NCBI GenBank assembly: GCA_029780695.1
Contig: JAKOYD010000164.1
Coordinates: 62,001 to 126,000, forward strand
Direction: 5' to 3'
From: Pseudomonadota bacterium
GTDB taxonomy: Bacteria; Pseudomonadota; Gammaproteobacteria; Burkholderiales; Burkholderiaceae_C
DNA length: 64,000 nt
The notes under the pieces were generated by a model, which worked only from the letters and a program-made list of their open reading frames with translations, made no database searches and was not told where the DNA came from. Shown one piece after another: positions 1 through 9,579 of this stretch (the stretch's first letter is position 1; the number at the start of each line of letters is the position of its first letter). A program made the position numbers and the translations under genes.

Positions 1-499
1 TGTCGGGCGTCAGGCTGTCATACGCCTCGAACGGCTGGTGAATCCAGGGATTCGACGGCAGGTCTTCGACCGAATAGTCGGCATTGAAGCTGGAGCAGCC
101 CTTGGTCCAGATCACCGCCGTGCGCAGTTCGGTGATCGGTTCATAGTTGTTGCGCAGGCGGTCCACCACCGCCTGCAGGGTCACGCCCGTGTCGGCCAGG
201 TCGTCCACCAGCAACACCTTGCCGGCGATTTGACCGCGCGGCGTGGTGATGTAGTGCGCAATGTCCAGGTGGCCCTGCTGCGTGCCTGCCTCGGCGCGGT
301 AGCTGCTGGTGGACATGATGGCCAGCGGCACGTTGAAGATGCGGCTGAGAATGTCGCCCGGCCGCATGCCGCCGCGCGCCAAGCACAGGATGGTGTCGAA
401 CTGCCAGCCCGATTGATGCACCTTGATCGCCAGCTTCTCGATCAGGTTGTGGTATTCGTCGTAGCTGACGTAAAGGTGCTTGCCGTCTTCGGTCAACAT
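1..499 (-). CDS. Phosphoribosyltransferase, C-terminus off window
   Basis: Type I phosphoribosyltransferase, an enzyme class that joins a phosphoribosyl group from PRPP to a base; the natural substrate cannot be told from this sequence, although the family beside purA is usually treated as purine-related. 166 codons are visible from ATG 499, so probably only the last residues are missing. The PRPP loop VLLVDDLADTGVT is at residues 95-107, with CLARGGMRPG at 39-48 as the second conserved loop. It lies downstream of purA in the same direction, about 200 bp away, separated by two dispersed repeats, so co-transcription is possible but not shown. Confidence 0.85.
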   Translation of the reverse strand, partial: MLTEDGKHLYVSYDEYHNLIEKLAIKVHQSGWQFDTILCLARGGMRPGDILSRIFNVPLAIMSTSSYRAEAGTQQGHLDIAHYITTPRGQIAGKVLLVDDLADTGVTLQAVVDRLRNNYEPITELRTAVIWTKGCSSFNADYSVEDLPSNPWIHQPFEAYDSLTPD

Positions 500-507
500 C
501 TCATTGC

Positions 508-548
508 TCCTGATTAAATAGCTGATTGCGCTTGCCCATCAAGCGCTG
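508..548 (-). repeat. Dispersed AAGCGC-type palindromic repeat, copy a
   Basis: Short AT-flanked repeat with the pattern AATAGCT, a spacer, then an interrupted palindrome of the form GCGCTTG-N-CAAGCGC. The same arrangement recurs at about 7366-7415, 12727-12774, 17741-17782, 29311-29360, 37892-37945, 61240-61275 and 62680-62733. It is noncoding here, between purA and the phosphoribosyltransferase. Confidence 0.6.
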
Positions 549-578
549 ACGACTGAATTGACCACATGAACACACGGG

Positions 579-699
579 CTGCGCAGCCAGCCCGAAGGGG
601 CCGCGGAGCAGGCCATGCTGGAACGCCGTGGAGCGGGCTTGTCCCGGCCAATGGCGTTGTCCCCCTGGCGGGAAGGCGCCGCAGGCGACTCAGGGGGGT
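579..699 (-). repeat. Gene-3'-end GC-rich repeat, copy 1 (after purA)
   Basis: About 120 bp directly after the purA stop codon. Read on the minus strand it opens with a CCCCCCTGAGTCGCCTG...CAGGGGG stem, then GACAACGCC...GGCGTTC, and ends GGCCTGCTCCGCGGCC. Related copies lie at 3374-3500, 9188-9304, 14095-14222, 22163-22290 and 61306-61430, four of them just downstream of a gene in the sense direction. It may act as a 3' hairpin or factor-dependent terminator; there is no U-tract. Confidence 0.6.
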
Positions 700-2130
<1,431 letters not shown>

Positions 2131-2167
2131 TTAGCCATGCCGCTGCGCAACGGCGGGGTATGGGGCC

Positions 2168-3328
2168 TCATGCGACCGCTTGCACCACCCATTGACCGGC
2201 GGCGTCAACCAGCTCGCGGTCGCAGTGGAATTCGTCGATCTCGGTCTGACCGGGCAGCACGCAGACCACGGTTTCGCCGCGCCCACGCAGCGCGCGCACG
2301 GCGGCGTGCAGGCCCGGCGCGTCGCCCCAGGGCGCGCGAATGGCGGCGCGCAGCGGGCGCGCGTCGGCCACGCGCACCAGTTGCTTCAAGTCCAAGCTGA
2401 AGCCGACCGCTGGCCGTTCGCGGTCAAGCTTGTGGCCGAACACCGCGCCCACGCCGTCGTAACGCCCGCCGCGCAGCACGGCATCACCCGCACCCCGCGC
2501 GTAGACGGCAAAGCGCGCGCCGCTGTAATAGCCCCAGCCGCGCGCCTCGGCCAGGTCGAAGCTGGTGTGCACGCCCTCCAGGCGCGACGCCAGCCACTTC
2601 AAGCTTGATAGCGCATCGCGCACGGCTGGCATGGGCGGCAGGGCTTTTTCTGCCTCGTCCAGCACTTCCGCGCCACCATACAGGCCGACCAACGCGCGCA
2701 GCCCCGCGCGGGCCGCGTCGGGAAAGGTGCGCGTCACGCGGGCCAGCTCGCTCGCGTCCTTGGCGGCCAGCGCGTCGTGCACTTCGGCCAGCAGCTGCGG
2801 GTCGACCATGACGCCGGCCAGCAGCGCCCGCACGATGCGCACGTCGGCCATGTCGACCGACAGGTGGTCGACGCGCGCCGCCTTCAGGCAGTCGAGCGCC
2901 AGGGTGAGGATTTCAAGGTCGGCCTCGCGCCCGGCATGGCCGTAGATTTCGGCGCCAAACTGCAGTGGCTCGCGCGTGGCGTGCGGGCGTTCGGGGCGGG
3001 TGTGCAGCACGGGGCCGCAGTAGCACAGGCGGGTGACGGCCTGGCGACCCAGCAGGTGGGCGTCGATGCGGGCCACCTGCGGCGTGGTGTCGGCGCGCAG
3101 ACCGAGCGAGCGGCCGGACAGCTGGTCCACCAGCTTGAAGGTCTGCAGCTCCAGCGCTTGGCCGGTGCCGGTAAGCAGGGAATCGAGGTGCTCGATCAGC
3201 GGCGGGATGACCAGCTCGTAGCCGTAGCCGCGGGCGGTATCGAGCAGATCGCGGCGGAGTTCCTCGATATGCCGGGCCTCGGAGGGCAATACATCGGCGA
3301 TGTGATCCGGCAGAAGCCAGGCGGACAT
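2168..3328 (-). CDS. hisZ: ATP phosphoribosyltransferase regulatory subunit HisZ
   Basis: Regulatory partner of short-form HisG in the first step of histidine synthesis; it is a paralogue of histidyl-tRNA synthetase that does not aminoacylate. 386 residues, typical of HisZ and shorter than the 438-residue HisS at 11401-12717, with no anticodon-binding domain. The class II synthetase-like core includes [13 protein letters not shown] at 77-89 and a late GGRYDGVGA segment. Placement next to purA, away from the other his genes, is usual in Burkholderiales. The start at ATG 3328 lacks a strong Shine-Dalgarno. Long alanine-rich stretches near the C-terminus look like ordinary GC-driven drift. Confidence 0.93.
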   Translation of the reverse strand: MSAWLLPDHIADVLPSEARHIEELRRDLLDTARGYGYELVIPPLIEHLDSLLTGTGQALELQTFKLVDQLSGRSLGLRADTTPQVARIDAHLLGRQAVTRLCYCGPVLHTRPERPHATREPLQFGAEIYGHAGREADLEILTLALDCLKAARVDHLSVDMADVRIVRALLAGVMVDPQLLAEVHDALAAKDASELARVTRTFPDAARAGLRALVGLYGGAEVLDEAEKALPPMPAVRDALSSLKWLASRLEGVHTSFDLAEARGWGYYSGARFAVYARGAGDAVLRGGRYDGVGAVFGHKLDRERPAVGFSLDLKQLVRVADARPLRAAIRAPWGDAPGLHAAVRALRGRGETVVCVLPGQTEIDEFHCDRELVDAAGQWVVQAVA

Positions 3329-3373
3329 GGCTGGGGCAGCTTTCGCGGGGCTGTTAAAAACGCGATTCTAAAG

Positions 3374-3500
3374 GGTTCCCCCTGTGGCGCTGCGCGCCTT
3401 CCCCCGAAGGGGGACAACGCTGGTGGACGGGCCAGGCCCGTCCACGGCGTTCCGGCGTGGCCTGCTCCGCGGCCTCTGGCGGGCTTGCTGCGCAGCCCTG
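3374..3500 (+). repeat. Gene-3'-end GC-rich repeat, copy 2 (inverted relative to genes)
   Basis: Same family as copy 1 but on the plus strand, so it runs opposite to both hisZ and the DUF2065 gene. It contains the CCCCCTG...AAGGGGG hairpin, a self-complementary GGACGGGCC-AGGCCCGTCC section and the GGCCTGCTCCGCGGCC end. The 323-bp stretch 3329-3651 between hisZ and the DUF2065 gene holds this copy plus the partial duplication at 3484-3677 and nothing else I can support. Confidence 0.55.
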
Positions 3501-3677
3501 ATGAGGGGAGGCGCCGAGGCCTCGCCGCTGCTACACCAACCAGAGCGGCAGCAGGCCCCCGCCTAACGCGAGGGCCGAAATGCTCGGGGGCCGGCTGGGG
3601 TGCTTGCTGCGCAGCCCTGTGATGAGGGGCGGCACCGAAGCCCCGACGCTGCTACACCAACCAGAGCAGCAGCAGGC
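3484..3677. repeat. Imperfect tandem duplication of the DUF2065 gene tail
   Basis: Two roughly 75-bp units, 3484-3557 and 3603-3677, with the same start (CTTGCTGCGCAGCCCTG) and end. The right unit contains the last codons of the DUF2065 gene (GLLLLWLV then stop); the left unit carries the same tail with one change (GLLPLWLV then stop) in the noncoding space 120 bp further on. The 46 bp between the units is unrelated. Confidence 0.7.
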
Positions 3678-3837
3678 CGCCACCCACGGCCAGCAGGCCG
3701 AAGAAGCGCAGTTGCCCGTCCTGCAACTGCATCAGCTGGCTGAACGCCCGGCGCCAGGCGCTGGGCGCGATGAAGGGCATCAGGCCCTCCATGATCAGCG
3801 CCAGCCCGAGCGCGGCCAGCAGCGTGTCGCTGTCCAT
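3652..3837 (-). CDS. Small DUF2065 membrane protein
   Basis: 61-residue protein with two hydrophobic segments (about residues 5-25 and 42-61) and no catalytic motif. DUF2065 (YjeT-like) proteins of this size are found immediately after hflC in many proteobacteria; their function is not established. The start ATG at 3837 is only 4 bp after the hflC stop, so the two are surely co-translated. The last eight codons are duplicated in the noncoding region downstream. Confidence 0.8.
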   Translation of the reverse strand: MDSDTLLAALGLALIMEGLMPFIAPSAWRRAFSQLMQLQDGQLRFFGLLAVGGGLLLLWLV

Positions 3838-3841
3838 GGCG

Positions 3842-4729
3842 TCAACGGCGGCTGGGCGCGTTGCGCATGTTGCGGAAGAAGTCGGACGACTGCGGGTCGA
3901 CCACCAGCACGTCGCCCTTGTGGCCGATGCTGGCCTTGTAGGCGTCCAGGCTGCGGTAGAACTCGGCGAACTGCGGGTCGCGGCCGAAGGCCTCGCCGTA
4001 GATGCGGTTGGCCTCGGCATCGCCCTGGCCGCGCACTTTTTCGGCGTCGCGGTAGGCGTTGGCCACGGTCACTTCGCGCTGGCGGTCGGCGTCGGCGCGG
4101 ATCTGCTCGCCTTCGGCGGCGCCGGTGGAGCGCAGTTCGTTGGCCACGCGCTTGCGCTCGGCCTCCATGCGGCCGTAGACCGACGCGGTGATCGATTCGA
4201 CGTAGTCGGCGCGCGTGATGCGCACATCCACGATGTCGATGCCCCAGGGCTTGGCGCCCTTGACGGACTCGGTCACCTCGCGCTTGACGTCGGCCATCAG
4301 CGTTTCGCGGCGGGTGGAGATCAGCTCGCGCACGGTGCGGCGGTTGATCTCTTCCTGGAAGGCGTTGCGCACCACGCGGTTGAGCTGCGTGGCGCCGGCG
4401 TTCTCGTCCAGGCCCACGTTGCGGATGTAGGCCTGCGGATCGGTGATGCGCCAGCGCACGTACCAGTCGATGACCACGCGCTGCTTCTCGGCGGTCAGCA
4501 TCGGCTCGGTGTCCATGCTGTCCAGCGTCAGCAGGCGCTTGTCGATGTAGCTGACGTTCTGCAGCGGCGGCGGCAGCTTGAAGTTGAGCCCCGGCTGCGT
4601 GATCACCTTCTGGATCTGGCCGAGCTGATAGACCACGCCGAACTGGCGCTGGTCGACCACGAACATGGTCGATGCCAGCAGCGCCAGCAGGATGAGGACG
4701 GTGGTTCCGATGAATCCGATTCTGTTCAT
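3842..4729 (-). CDS. hflC: HflC, SPFH-domain regulator of FtsH
   Basis: Membrane-anchored partner of HflK; in E. coli the HflKC complex surrounds the FtsH protease and limits its access to membrane proteins. 295 residues with one N-terminal membrane segment (about residues 4-24) followed by a Band-7/SPFH domain and a helical region. It begins 32 bp after the hflK stop, in the standard hflK-hflC order, and is followed at 4 bp by the DUF2065 gene. Confidence 0.95.
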   Translation of the reverse strand: MNRIGFIGTTVLILLALLASTMFVVDQRQFGVVYQLGQIQKVITQPGLNFKLPPPLQNVSYIDKRLLTLDSMDTEPMLTAEKQRVVIDWYVRWRITDPQAYIRNVGLDENAGATQLNRVVRNAFQEEINRRTVRELISTRRETLMADVKREVTESVKGAKPWGIDIVDVRITRADYVESITASVYGRMEAERKRVANELRSTGAAEGEQIRADADRQREVTVANAYRDAEKVRGQGDAEANRIYGEAFGRDPQFAEFYRSLDAYKASIGHKGDVLVVDPQSSDFFRNMRNAPSRR

Positions 4730-4761
4730 GGGTGTACTGACCTGTTCTTGGTCGAGGGCGC

Positions 4762-6069
4762 TCAGCGGCTCTCGCGCTCGCGGCCGCGGGCGTTTTCACG
4801 CGCGCGCGCATCGGCAGCCGGTGCGGGCGCGGCGGGCGGCGGGGCGGGTGCCGCCTGCGCAGGCGCTGCTGCTGCGGCGGCGGCGCCCGCGGACTGCATC
4901 ACCTTGTCGAGCGGCAGGTACATCAGGTTGCCGCCCGCGCGGCTGTCGACGATGACCTTGTTGACGCCGCTGTAGATGGACTGCATGGTGTCCAGGTACA
5001 TGCGGTCGCGCGTCACCTGGGGCGCCTTCTGGTATTCGGCCAGCACCGAGCTGAAGCGCTGCGCATCACCCTGCGCCTGCGCCACGATGCGCGCCTTGTA
5101 GCCCTCGGCCTCTTGCGTCAGGCGTGCCGCCGTACCCGAGGCGCGCGGCACCACGTCGTTGGCGTAGGCCTGCGCCTCGTTCTTGACACGCTCGCGTTCC
5201 TGCCCGGCTTTCAGCACGTCGTCGAATGCGGCCTGCACTTGCTCGGGCGGACGCACGCCGCCCTGCTGCATGTTCACGGCCACCACCTCGATGCCGACCT
5301 TGTAGCGGTCGAGAATGGTTTGCATCAGCTCGCGCACGCGCGGGGCGATCTGGTCGCGCTCCTCGGCCATGGCGGTGTCCATGGTCATCTTGCCGACCAC
5401 TTCGCGCACCGCGCTTTCGGCGGCCTGCACCACGGCGTCGTCGGGGCTTTTGCTTTCGAACAAGTAAGCGCGCGCGTCGTTCAGGCGGTACTGCACGGCG
5501 AACTTGATCTCGACGATGTTCTCGTCTTGCGTCAGCATGGCCGATTCGCGCAGGCCGGTGGACTTGATGACGCTGTCGCGCCCGACGTCGACCGAGCGAA
5601 TCTGCGTCACGCGCACCGTTTCGTGCCGCTGAATGGGAAAGGGCATGCGCCAGTTCAGGCCGGCGTTGCGCGTCGAGTCGTACTTGCCGAAGGTCGTGAC
5701 CACGCCCTGCTCGCCTTCGCGCACGATGAAGATGCCGCTGGCCAGCCAGATGGCGACGGCCGCCACGGCAACCATGCCAATGCCGATGCCGGCGCCCTTC
5801 ATGTCCGGCTGAAAACCGCCGCCGCCGGGCGCGTGGTTGCCCGGGCCACGCCCGCGCCCGCCGCCGAACAGGCCGGTGAGCTTGCGGTTGAAGTCGCGCC
5901 ACAGCTCGTCCAGATCGGGTGGCCCCTGGTTGGGGCCGCCACGCGGCGGCTGCGGCGCAGGCGGTGGCGGCCGCGGCGGATCGGCGGGGCGCTGGTCGTC
6001 GGGGCGCGGGCCGCCCTGCTCCGACGGCTCGTCGCCGCGCCCCCAGCGCGGGTCATTCAGGTTGAACAT
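4762..6069 (-). CDS. hflK: HflK, SPFH-domain regulator of FtsH
   Basis: Forms the HflKC complex with HflC on the periplasmic face of the inner membrane. 435 residues from ATG 6069 (MFNLNDPRWG), the start that looks most like other betaproteobacterial HflK proteins; ATG 6126 would add 19 residues. Order of parts: Pro/Gly-rich cytoplasmic stretch, one membrane segment (AVAAVAIWLASGIFIV), Band-7 domain, coiled region, and an Ala/Pro-rich then Arg-rich tail that ends the protein. The low-complexity tail is probably disordered. No strong Shine-Dalgarno is seen for either start. Confidence 0.93.
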   Translation of the reverse strand: MFNLNDPRWGRGDEPSEQGGPRPDDQRPADPPRPPPPAPQPPRGGPNQGPPDLDELWRDFNRKLTGLFGGGRGRGPGNHAPGGGGFQPDMKGAGIGIGMVAVAAVAIWLASGIFIVREGEQGVVTTFGKYDSTRNAGLNWRMPFPIQRHETVRVTQIRSVDVGRDSVIKSTGLRESAMLTQDENIVEIKFAVQYRLNDARAYLFESKSPDDAVVQAAESAVREVVGKMTMDTAMAEERDQIAPRVRELMQTILDRYKVGIEVVAVNMQQGGVRPPEQVQAAFDDVLKAGQERERVKNEAQAYANDVVPRASGTAARLTQEAEGYKARIVAQAQGDAQRFSSVLAEYQKAPQVTRDRMYLDTMQSIYSGVNKVIVDSRAGGNLMYLPLDKVMQSAGAAAAAAAPAQAAPAPPPAAPAPAADARARENARGRERESR

Positions 6070-6146
6070 GCCCCGGATGCGGCGCGGCCATAAGGCCAGC
6101 CGCGAGTCGCTCGTGCGGTCTTTCATTCGTTGGCTTAAAAGGGGTG

Positions 6147-7337
6147 CTACCCCGGATTGTGCCCAATCGCCACGGCCTGGCCGTCCGGGGCGGGCCATGG
6201 CGCGGCTTCGCGCCCGGCGCGCGCGCGCGCGGCCAGCTCGGCCCGCAACAGCGGCAGGCCCTCGCCAGTGCGCGCGCTGACGAAAATGCGGGTGCATTCA
6301 CGGCCGTCCAGCGCCAGCGTGTCCTGCAGCGTGTGCGGGCGCCGCGCGGGCTCCAATCCGTCGAGCTTGTTGAACACCAGCAGCTGCGGCACCTCGTCGG
6401 CGCCGATCTCGCGCAGCACGCGCTGGACTTCGTCGATTTGTTCGGGATGAGCGGGATTGGCGGCGTCCACCACGTGCAGCAGCAGGTCGGCGTCGGCAGC
6501 CTCGTGCAGCGTGGCCTCGAAGGCTTCGACCAGGCCGTGCGGCAGGTCGCGGATGAAGCCCACCGTGTCGGACAGCGACACCGAACTGCCGCCGCCCTGG
6601 CTGTCGCCCAAATAAAGCTGGCGCGTGGTGGTGTCGAGCGTGGCGAACAACTGGTCGGCGGCGTAGGCACGCGCCTTGACCAGGGCATTGAACAGCGTCG
6701 ACTTGCCGGCGTTGGTGTAGCCCACCAGCGAGATGCTGAAGGCACCCTGCCGCTGGCGCTGGCGGCGCTGCGTCTGGCGCTGGCGCTTGACTTTTTCGAG
6801 CCGGTCCTTGGTGCGCTTGATGGCGTCGCCGATCATGCGGCGGTCAAGTTCGATTTGCGTTTCGCCCGGGCCGCCGCGCCCGCCGATGCCGCCCTGCTGG
6901 CGTTCCAGGTGTGACCAGCGGCGCACCAGGCGCGTGCTGAGGTATTGCAGGCGCGCCAGTTCGACCTGCAGCTTGCCTTCATGGCTGCGCGCGCGCTGGG
7001 CGAAGATTTCGAGGATCAGCAGCGTGCGGTCGTTGACCGGCAGGCCGATGGCGCGCTCGAGGTTGCGCTGCTGCACCGGGCTCAGGGCTTGGTCGAACAG
7101 CACTTCCTGCGCGCCCTCGGCTTCGGCCAGCAGGCGGATTTCCTCGGCCTTGCCGCTGCCCACGAACAGGGCGGCGTCGGGCGCATGGCGGTTGCAGGTC
7201 AGGCGTGCCACCGGCTGCAGGCCGGCGGTTTCGGCCAGTTGGCCGAGTTCGTCCAGTTCGTGGTCGAAATGCGGCGCGCCAAAGTTCACGCCCACCAGAA
7301 TGGCGGCGGTGCGGTCGGGGGCAGCGGTCGAGGGCAA
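6147..7337 (-). CDS. hflX: GTPase HflX
   Basis: Ribosome-associated GTPase; in E. coli it splits stalled or heat-damaged 70S ribosomes. 396 residues. The N-terminal HflX domain includes the FDQALSPVQQRNLE signature (81-94), then a basic Gln/Arg-rich helical stretch and the G domain with P-loop GYTNAGKST at 206-214, DTVGF and NKLD. The first codon is TTG at 7337; no good in-frame ATG lies nearby, so the start is less sure than the gene. It follows hfq, 77 bp away, in the common hfq-hflX-hflK-hflC order. Confidence 0.93.
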   Translation of the reverse strand: MPSTAAPDRTAAILVGVNFGAPHFDHELDELGQLAETAGLQPVARLTCNRHAPDAALFVGSGKAEEIRLLAEAEGAQEVLFDQALSPVQQRNLERAIGLPVNDRTLLILEIFAQRARSHEGKLQVELARLQYLSTRLVRRWSHLERQQGGIGGRGGPGETQIELDRRMIGDAIKRTKDRLEKVKRQRQTQRRQRQRQGAFSISLVGYTNAGKSTLFNALVKARAYAADQLFATLDTTTRQLYLGDSQGGGSSVSLSDTVGFIRDLPHGLVEAFEATLHEAADADLLLHVVDAANPAHPEQIDEVQRVLREIGADEVPQLLVFNKLDGLEPARRPHTLQDTLALDGRECTRIFVSARTGEGLPLLRAELAARARAGREAAPWPAPDGQAVAIGHNPG

Positions 7338-7365
7338 TGCGGATGAGTCGGGTCGGCCGTTTGAA

Positions 7366-7415
7366 CGCTATTTATTTAATAGCTATATACGTAGTCAGAA
7401 CAAGCGCTGGCGGCT
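7366..7415 (-). repeat. Dispersed AAGCGC-type repeat, copy b
   Basis: AT-rich arm with a short inverted repeat (GCTATT-TATTT-AATAGC) followed by AACAAGCGCTGG. It fills the hfq-hflX spacer and may touch the last bases of hfq. Confidence 0.5.
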
Positions 7416-7666
7416 TATTTGCCGTCAGAATCGCCCACTTCGCCGGCGGCCGTGAAGTTGACCGCGCGGCCCGGCACGATGGTGGAGATGGCGTGCTTGT
7501 AGACCATTTGCGTGACGGTGTTGCGCAGCAGCACGACGTATTGGTCGAAGGATTCGATCTGACCCTGGAGCTTGATGCCGTTGACCAGGTAAATGGACAC
7601 CGGGATGTGCTCACGACGCAGGGTGTTCAGGAACGGGTCTTGTAGGAGTTGCCCTTTGTTGCTCAC
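7415..7666 (-). CDS. hfq: RNA chaperone Hfq
   Basis: Hexameric Sm-like protein that pairs small RNAs with mRNAs. 83 residues from a GTG start at 7666, chosen because a clear GGAG Shine-Dalgarno lies 6-7 bases upstream and the product then opens [14 protein letters not shown], the usual Hfq N-terminus. Sm1 covers about residues 10-50 with the GQIESFD turn, and Sm2 is [10 protein letters not shown] at 56-65. The C-terminal tail is short (about 17 residues), as usual in betaproteobacteria. It heads the hfq-hflX-hflK-hflC set. Confidence 0.96.
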   Translation of the reverse strand: MSNKGQLLQDPFLNTLRREHIPVSIYLVNGIKLQGQIESFDQYVVLLRNTVTQMVYKHAISTIVPGRAVNFTAAGEVGDSDGK

Positions 7667-7807
7667 GATATTCTCCGTGTTCTCGGATAGTTGAAGGGGG
7701 TGGAAGTTACCACATGGGGGTGGCAAGACCCGGTATCAAGTCCAATAAACCGGCCGCCGCCGCCGAATTGGCGAACCCGGCCTACAAAATGCTCGCCGGA
7801 CAAGAAC

Positions 7808-9148
7808 TTAGGACTCCTTGTCGGCGTAGGGGTTCCGCGCCGTTTTCATCTCGACGCGCAAAGGCGTGCCGGTCAGGTCGAACGCCTTGCGAAAGCGCCC
7901 TTCGAGGAAGCGCTTGTACGCGTCGGTAACGCCTTCGAGCGAATTGCCGTGCACCACGATGACCGGCGGATTCATGCCGCCCTGGTGCGCGTAGCGCAGC
8001 TTGGGGCGAAACATGCCGCTGCGCTTGGGCGCCTGAAACTGCACCGCCTCTTGCAGCAGGCGCGTCAGCTGCGGCGTCGGCATCTTGCGCATGGCCGCCT
8101 GATGGGCCTTGGCGATGGAACCCCACAGCGGGCCGATGCCCTGGCGCTTGAGGGCCGAGATGAAATGCAGCTCGGCAAATTTCAGAAACGCCAGTCGCGT
8201 TTCGATGGAACGCTGCACCAGTTCGCGCTGGTAGGCGTCGACCGCGTCCCATTTGTTGACGGCCAGCACCACCGCGCGGCCCGATTCGAGGATGAAGCCG
8301 GCGATGTGCGCGTCCTGGTCGGTCACGCCCTGCGTGGCGTCGAGCAGCAGCAACACCACGTTGGCCGATTCGATGGCCTGCAGCGTCTTGACGACCGAGA
8401 ACTTCTCGATCGCCTCGAACACCTTGCCCTTGCGGCGCAGGCCGGCGGTGTCGATGAGCTGAAAGCGCTGCCCGTTGCGTTCGAAATCCACCGTGATGGC
8501 GTCGCGCGTGGTGCCGGGCAGGTCGAAGGCGACCAGCCGCTCTTCGCCCAGCCAGGTGTTGATCAGCGTCGACTTGCCGACGTTGGGCCGCCCGGCCACC
8601 GCCAGGCGAATGACGCGCTCGTCAGGCGCTTCGGCCTCGGCGTCGGCGTCGGGCAGGTGCAGCTCGTCCAGCGCGGCTTCGAGCATGGCACGCACGCCCT
8701 GGCCGTGCGCCGCCGACACCGGCAGCACCTCGCCCAGGCCCAGTTCGTAGAACTCGGCCAGTTGCGCGCCTTCGCGCATGCCCTCGGCCTTGTTGGCGAC
8801 CAGCAGCGCCGGCTTGGACAGACGACGCAGGTAGTTGGCGATGTCGTGGTCCTGCGCCGACACGCCGGCACGCGCGTCCACCACGAACACCACCACGTCG
8901 GCCTCGGCGACGGCCTGGCGCGTCTGCTTGGCCATCTCCTTGAAAATGCCGCTTTCGGCATCCGGCTCGAAGCCGCCGGTGTCGATGACGATGTATTCGC
9001 GGTTGCCCAGGTGTCCCTGGCCGTAATGGCGGTCGCGCGTCAGCCCCGCATAGTCCGCCACGATGGCGTCGCGGCTTTTGGTGAGCCGATTGAACAGCGT
9101 GGATTTGCCCACATTGGGCCGCCCCACCAGCGCGATGACAGGTTTCAT
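7808..9148 (-). CDS. der: Ribosome biogenesis GTPase Der (EngA)
   Basis: Tandem GTPase needed for 50S subunit assembly. 446 residues from ATG 9148, which gives the expected [17 protein letters not shown] opening; the frame continues upstream without support. Two G domains with P-loops GRPNVGKST at 9-17 and 186-194, DTGGF and DTAGL switch II motifs, NKAEG and NKWD, then a KH-like C-terminal domain. A GC-rich repeat and a MITE-like element separate it from bamB, with which it normally forms an operon. Confidence 0.96.
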   Translation of the reverse strand: MKPVIALVGRPNVGKSTLFNRLTKSRDAIVADYAGLTRDRHYGQGHLGNREYIVIDTGGFEPDAESGIFKEMAKQTRQAVAEADVVVFVVDARAGVSAQDHDIANYLRRLSKPALLVANKAEGMREGAQLAEFYELGLGEVLPVSAAHGQGVRAMLEAALDELHLPDADAEAEAPDERVIRLAVAGRPNVGKSTLINTWLGEERLVAFDLPGTTRDAITVDFERNGQRFQLIDTAGLRRKGKVFEAIEKFSVVKTLQAIESANVVLLLLDATQGVTDQDAHIAGFILESGRAVVLAVNKWDAVDAYQRELVQRSIETRLAFLKFAELHFISALKRQGIGPLWGSIAKAHQAAMRKMPTPQLTRLLQEAVQFQAPKRSGMFRPKLRYAHQGGMNPPVIVVHGNSLEGVTDAYKRFLEGRFRKAFDLTGTPLRVEMKTARNPYADKES

Positions 9149-9187
9149 GGACAGGAGTTTCCCATACCGCAAGGCCGCGAAGCAGGC

Positions 9188-9304
9188 CGCCAAATATCAG
9201 ATGGCCGCGGAGCAGGCCACACCAGAACGCCGCGCAAGGGCTTTGCCCGCCCGCCAGCGTTGTCCCCCTTCGGGGGAAGCCGGCCACCGGCCGTCACAGG
9301 GGGA
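9188..9304 (-). repeat. Gene-3'-end GC-rich repeat, copy 3 (bamB-der gap)
   Basis: Minus-strand sense copy with the GGCCTGCTCCGCGGCC end, the central GACAACGC...GGCGTTC arm and a CTTCCCCCGAAGGGGG hairpin. It lies between the MITE-like element and der, so it was probably next to the bamB stop before the element arrived. Confidence 0.5.
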
Positions 9305-9579
9305 GATTAGGGCCTGTTCACGCTATTTTTAGCCCTGCGTTGCGAGTCAAAAAGGCCACTCGCCAAGGCGCCAGCCGCCGCCAAGGTGCGTACCTTGGCA
9401 AGGATGGCAACGCCGGCGATGGCCTTTTTGATCGCAACCCGCAGGGAACATGCTTGAAAAACCGCCACTCGTCGTTGCGCTCCTAGCGCAGACGCCCGGT
9501 CTGGGCGTCGTCGCGCGCCTGGATGGGCGGTTTTCAAGCAGGTTCGCAAGGCAAAAAATAGCGTGAACAGGCCCTAATC
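9305..9579. mobile_element. MITE-like element with 26-bp perfect terminal inverted repeats
   Basis: 275-bp noncoding unit whose ends, 9305-9330 and 9554-9579, are exact inverted copies starting GATTAGGGCCTGTTCACGC. Inside there is a second inverted pair (a GAACATGCTTGAAAA-type arm near 9437-9460 and its partner near 9522-9545), so the whole can fold as nested stems. There is no transposase. The TAG stop of bamB lies inside the right-hand repeat. TA at both junctions would fit mobilisation by a TA-targeting transposase (IS630 or IS5-like), which is inference. Confidence 0.75.
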
